Part shown: in pieces, positions 5,626 through 6,189 of the stretch
Position numbering within the stretch: position 1 is the stretch's first letter
Layout: every line of letters starts with the position of its first letter
Assembly: GCA_934716995.1 (NCBI GenBank)
Contig: CAKUYO010000078.1
Coordinates: forward strand, 1 to 6,189
Reading direction: 5' to 3'
Length of the DNA: 6,189 bases
Origin: an uncultured Bacteroidales bacterium
GTDB lineage: Bacteria; Bacteroidota; Bacteroidia; Bacteroidales; Paludibacteraceae
Notes under the pieces: model-generated
The model's database searches: none
Told to the model about the DNA's origin: nothing
The model's input: only the letters and a program-made list of their open reading frames with translations
Position numbers and translations under genes: made by a program

Positions 5626-6189
5626 ACTCGAATTCTGGGTCAGGGAGCGGTTTCTTAGGGCGAATCGCATCGCGGAAATCACTGATTGGAGTGTTGAATG
5701 TTGAGTGTTGAATGTTGAATTGGGCTTGCGCCGCAGGGCTAGTGAATTGGCTTTTCCTTCGGTCGCCGAGCTCTGTTTCCGTAGGCGTTTCGGCGGATTT
5801 GCAATCCGCCGAGCAAGCGTGAATGCTCCCTTCGCTCTTCGGGAAGTATTCGTCAGTGACGCTTATCTTGGGACGGATGTCGAGGAGCTCTATCATCTTC
5901 TCGGTTGTCTCCATGTTGAAATCGAAGAGGAACTCGTATTTCTTCTCGTAGAAGGGGCGGATATCGTCCTGGTAATACTCGAAGAAAGGGCTCTCGCCAT
6001 AGGCGGAAAGGAGCGCATTCCAGTGGACGTGGCGCCAGTTGGCGTGGTCGGAGATGCGGATGTCCTTCATCGACAGGGAGATATCGTGATTGGTAGGGAT
6101 GGTGAGCGCAAGAGGGCCGTTGGTGGTAGGGATGAGCATGCGGTTACGATAGGTTTGCTTGATAAAGCTCTCGTGGCGCTCTATCAGGC
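5519..6189 (-). CDS. WbqC-family protein, 5' end outside the window, with an in-frame repeat insert
   Basis: About 223 codons are visible. The frame stays open to the right edge: upstream of the ATG at 6139 it reads LIERHESFIKQTYRNR, which fits the conserved KQTYRNR-then-NGPLALTIP region of the family, so that ATG is internal. Other family landmarks are NWRHVHWNALLSAY, PFFEYYQDDIRPFYEKKY, FRDAIRPK and the C-terminus PNMSILDLLFNEG. WbqC-like proteins are found in O-antigen and surface-glycan loci; no reaction is established for the Bacteroidales members, which often follow a signal peptidase gene (outside this window, not testable). Between EGSI and ISDFRDAI lie about 45 extra residues coded by small repeats (5687-5821); the frame is kept, so the protein may still be made. 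The stop codon is in the loop of the hairpin at 5493-5542, and the gene converges on fic. Confidence 0.88.
   Translation of the reverse strand, partial: LIERHESFIKQTYRNRMLIPTTNGPLALTIPTNHDISLSMKDIRISDHANWRHVHWNALLSAYGESPFFEYYQDDIRPFYEKKYEFLFDFNMETTEKMIELLDIRPKISVTDEYFPKSEGSIHACSADCKSAETPTETELGDRRKSQFTSPAAQAQFNIQHSTFNTPISDFRDAIRPKKPLPDPEFESKRYYQVYEQKYGFQPNMSILDLLFNEGNEAIFYL
5691..5718. repeat. Perfect 14-bp tandem duplication
   Basis: GTGTTGAATGTTGA occurs at 5691-5704 and again at 5705-5718, itself built of TGTTGAA-like 7-mers. On the coding strand it gives FNIQHSTFN. The following TTGAATTGGG also occurs after fic at 5426-5435. Confidence 0.9.
5791..5811. repeat. GC-rich palindrome inside wbqC (REP-like)
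   Basis: CGGCGGATT (5791-5799) and AATCCGCCG (5803-5811) are exact reverse complements around TGC. On the coding strand it is read as SADCKSAE. It looks like a small dispersed palindromic element caught in a gene; multicopy status in the genome cannot be seen from this window. Confidence 0.75.

Larger units (their letters stand above)
5687..5821 (-). repeat. Repeat-derived in-frame insert within the WbqC-family gene
   Basis: This 135-nt segment codes for residues from HACSADCKSAE to STFNTP, breaking the family pattern between EGSI and ISDFRDAI. It is composite: a GC-rich palindrome at 5791-5811, a middle part of low-complexity polar coding (ETPTETELGDRRKSQ), and a 14-nt tandem duplication at 5691-5718. 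The length is a multiple of three and has no stop in the coding frame. The exact edges are estimated by comparison with my memory of the family, not by alignment. Confidence 0.65.

Noticed and set aside
6137..6139. ATG as the true start of the WbqC-family gene
   Set aside because: The frame is open and family-like (KQTYRNR) right up to the window edge, so the start is outside.

Overview
The window looks like chromosome from a gut or oral Bacteroidales bacterium, most likely a Prevotellaceae member (Prevotella/Segatella type). Three things point there. The promoters match the Bacteroidetes -7 element TAnnTTTG (TATCTTTG at 4177-4184 on the minus strand, TAAATTTG at 4323-4330 on the plus strand). 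The starts have A-rich leaders without Shine-Dalgarno sites. The protein set is typical: a large BspA-type leucine-rich-repeat surface protein, a DUF4143-type ATPase remnant, a Fic protein with a winged helix, and a WbqC-family protein. The species name is inference.

Layout. Positions 53-176 hold the degraded 3' end of a wbqC-like gene (minus strand) with its hairpin. It abuts, at about 160-170, the 3' remnant of a DUF4143-type ATPase gene (plus strand, frameshifted). A strong bidirectional terminator (599-635) separates this from a 1023-residue secreted LRR protein on the minus strand (651-3722). Upstream of that gene, 3794-4170 has the marks of one structured minus-strand RNA of about 375 nt: a perfect -7 element, several hairpins, and a terminator stem with a T run. 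I could not assign it to a known family. Positions 4199-4309 hold overlapping inverted and direct repeats in front of a Fic-domain gene (4356-5402, plus). A convergent, 5'-truncated-by-window wbqC-family gene (5519-6189, minus) closes the window. It carries an in-frame insert of about 45 codons made of small repeats.

The genes do not form one pathway. The notable architecture is that the interval from about 165 to 5490 (ATPase remnant, LRR protein, structured RNA, fic) is bracketed by two same-orientation copies of the wbqC 3' end. Each copy has a hairpin whose loop contains the stop codon and whose stem shows compensatory changes between the copies. This geometry suits old insertion or recombination at the wbqC 3' end, though no integrase is present. 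The most promising undescribed item is the structured RNA together with the repeat-rich divergent control region it shares with fic.
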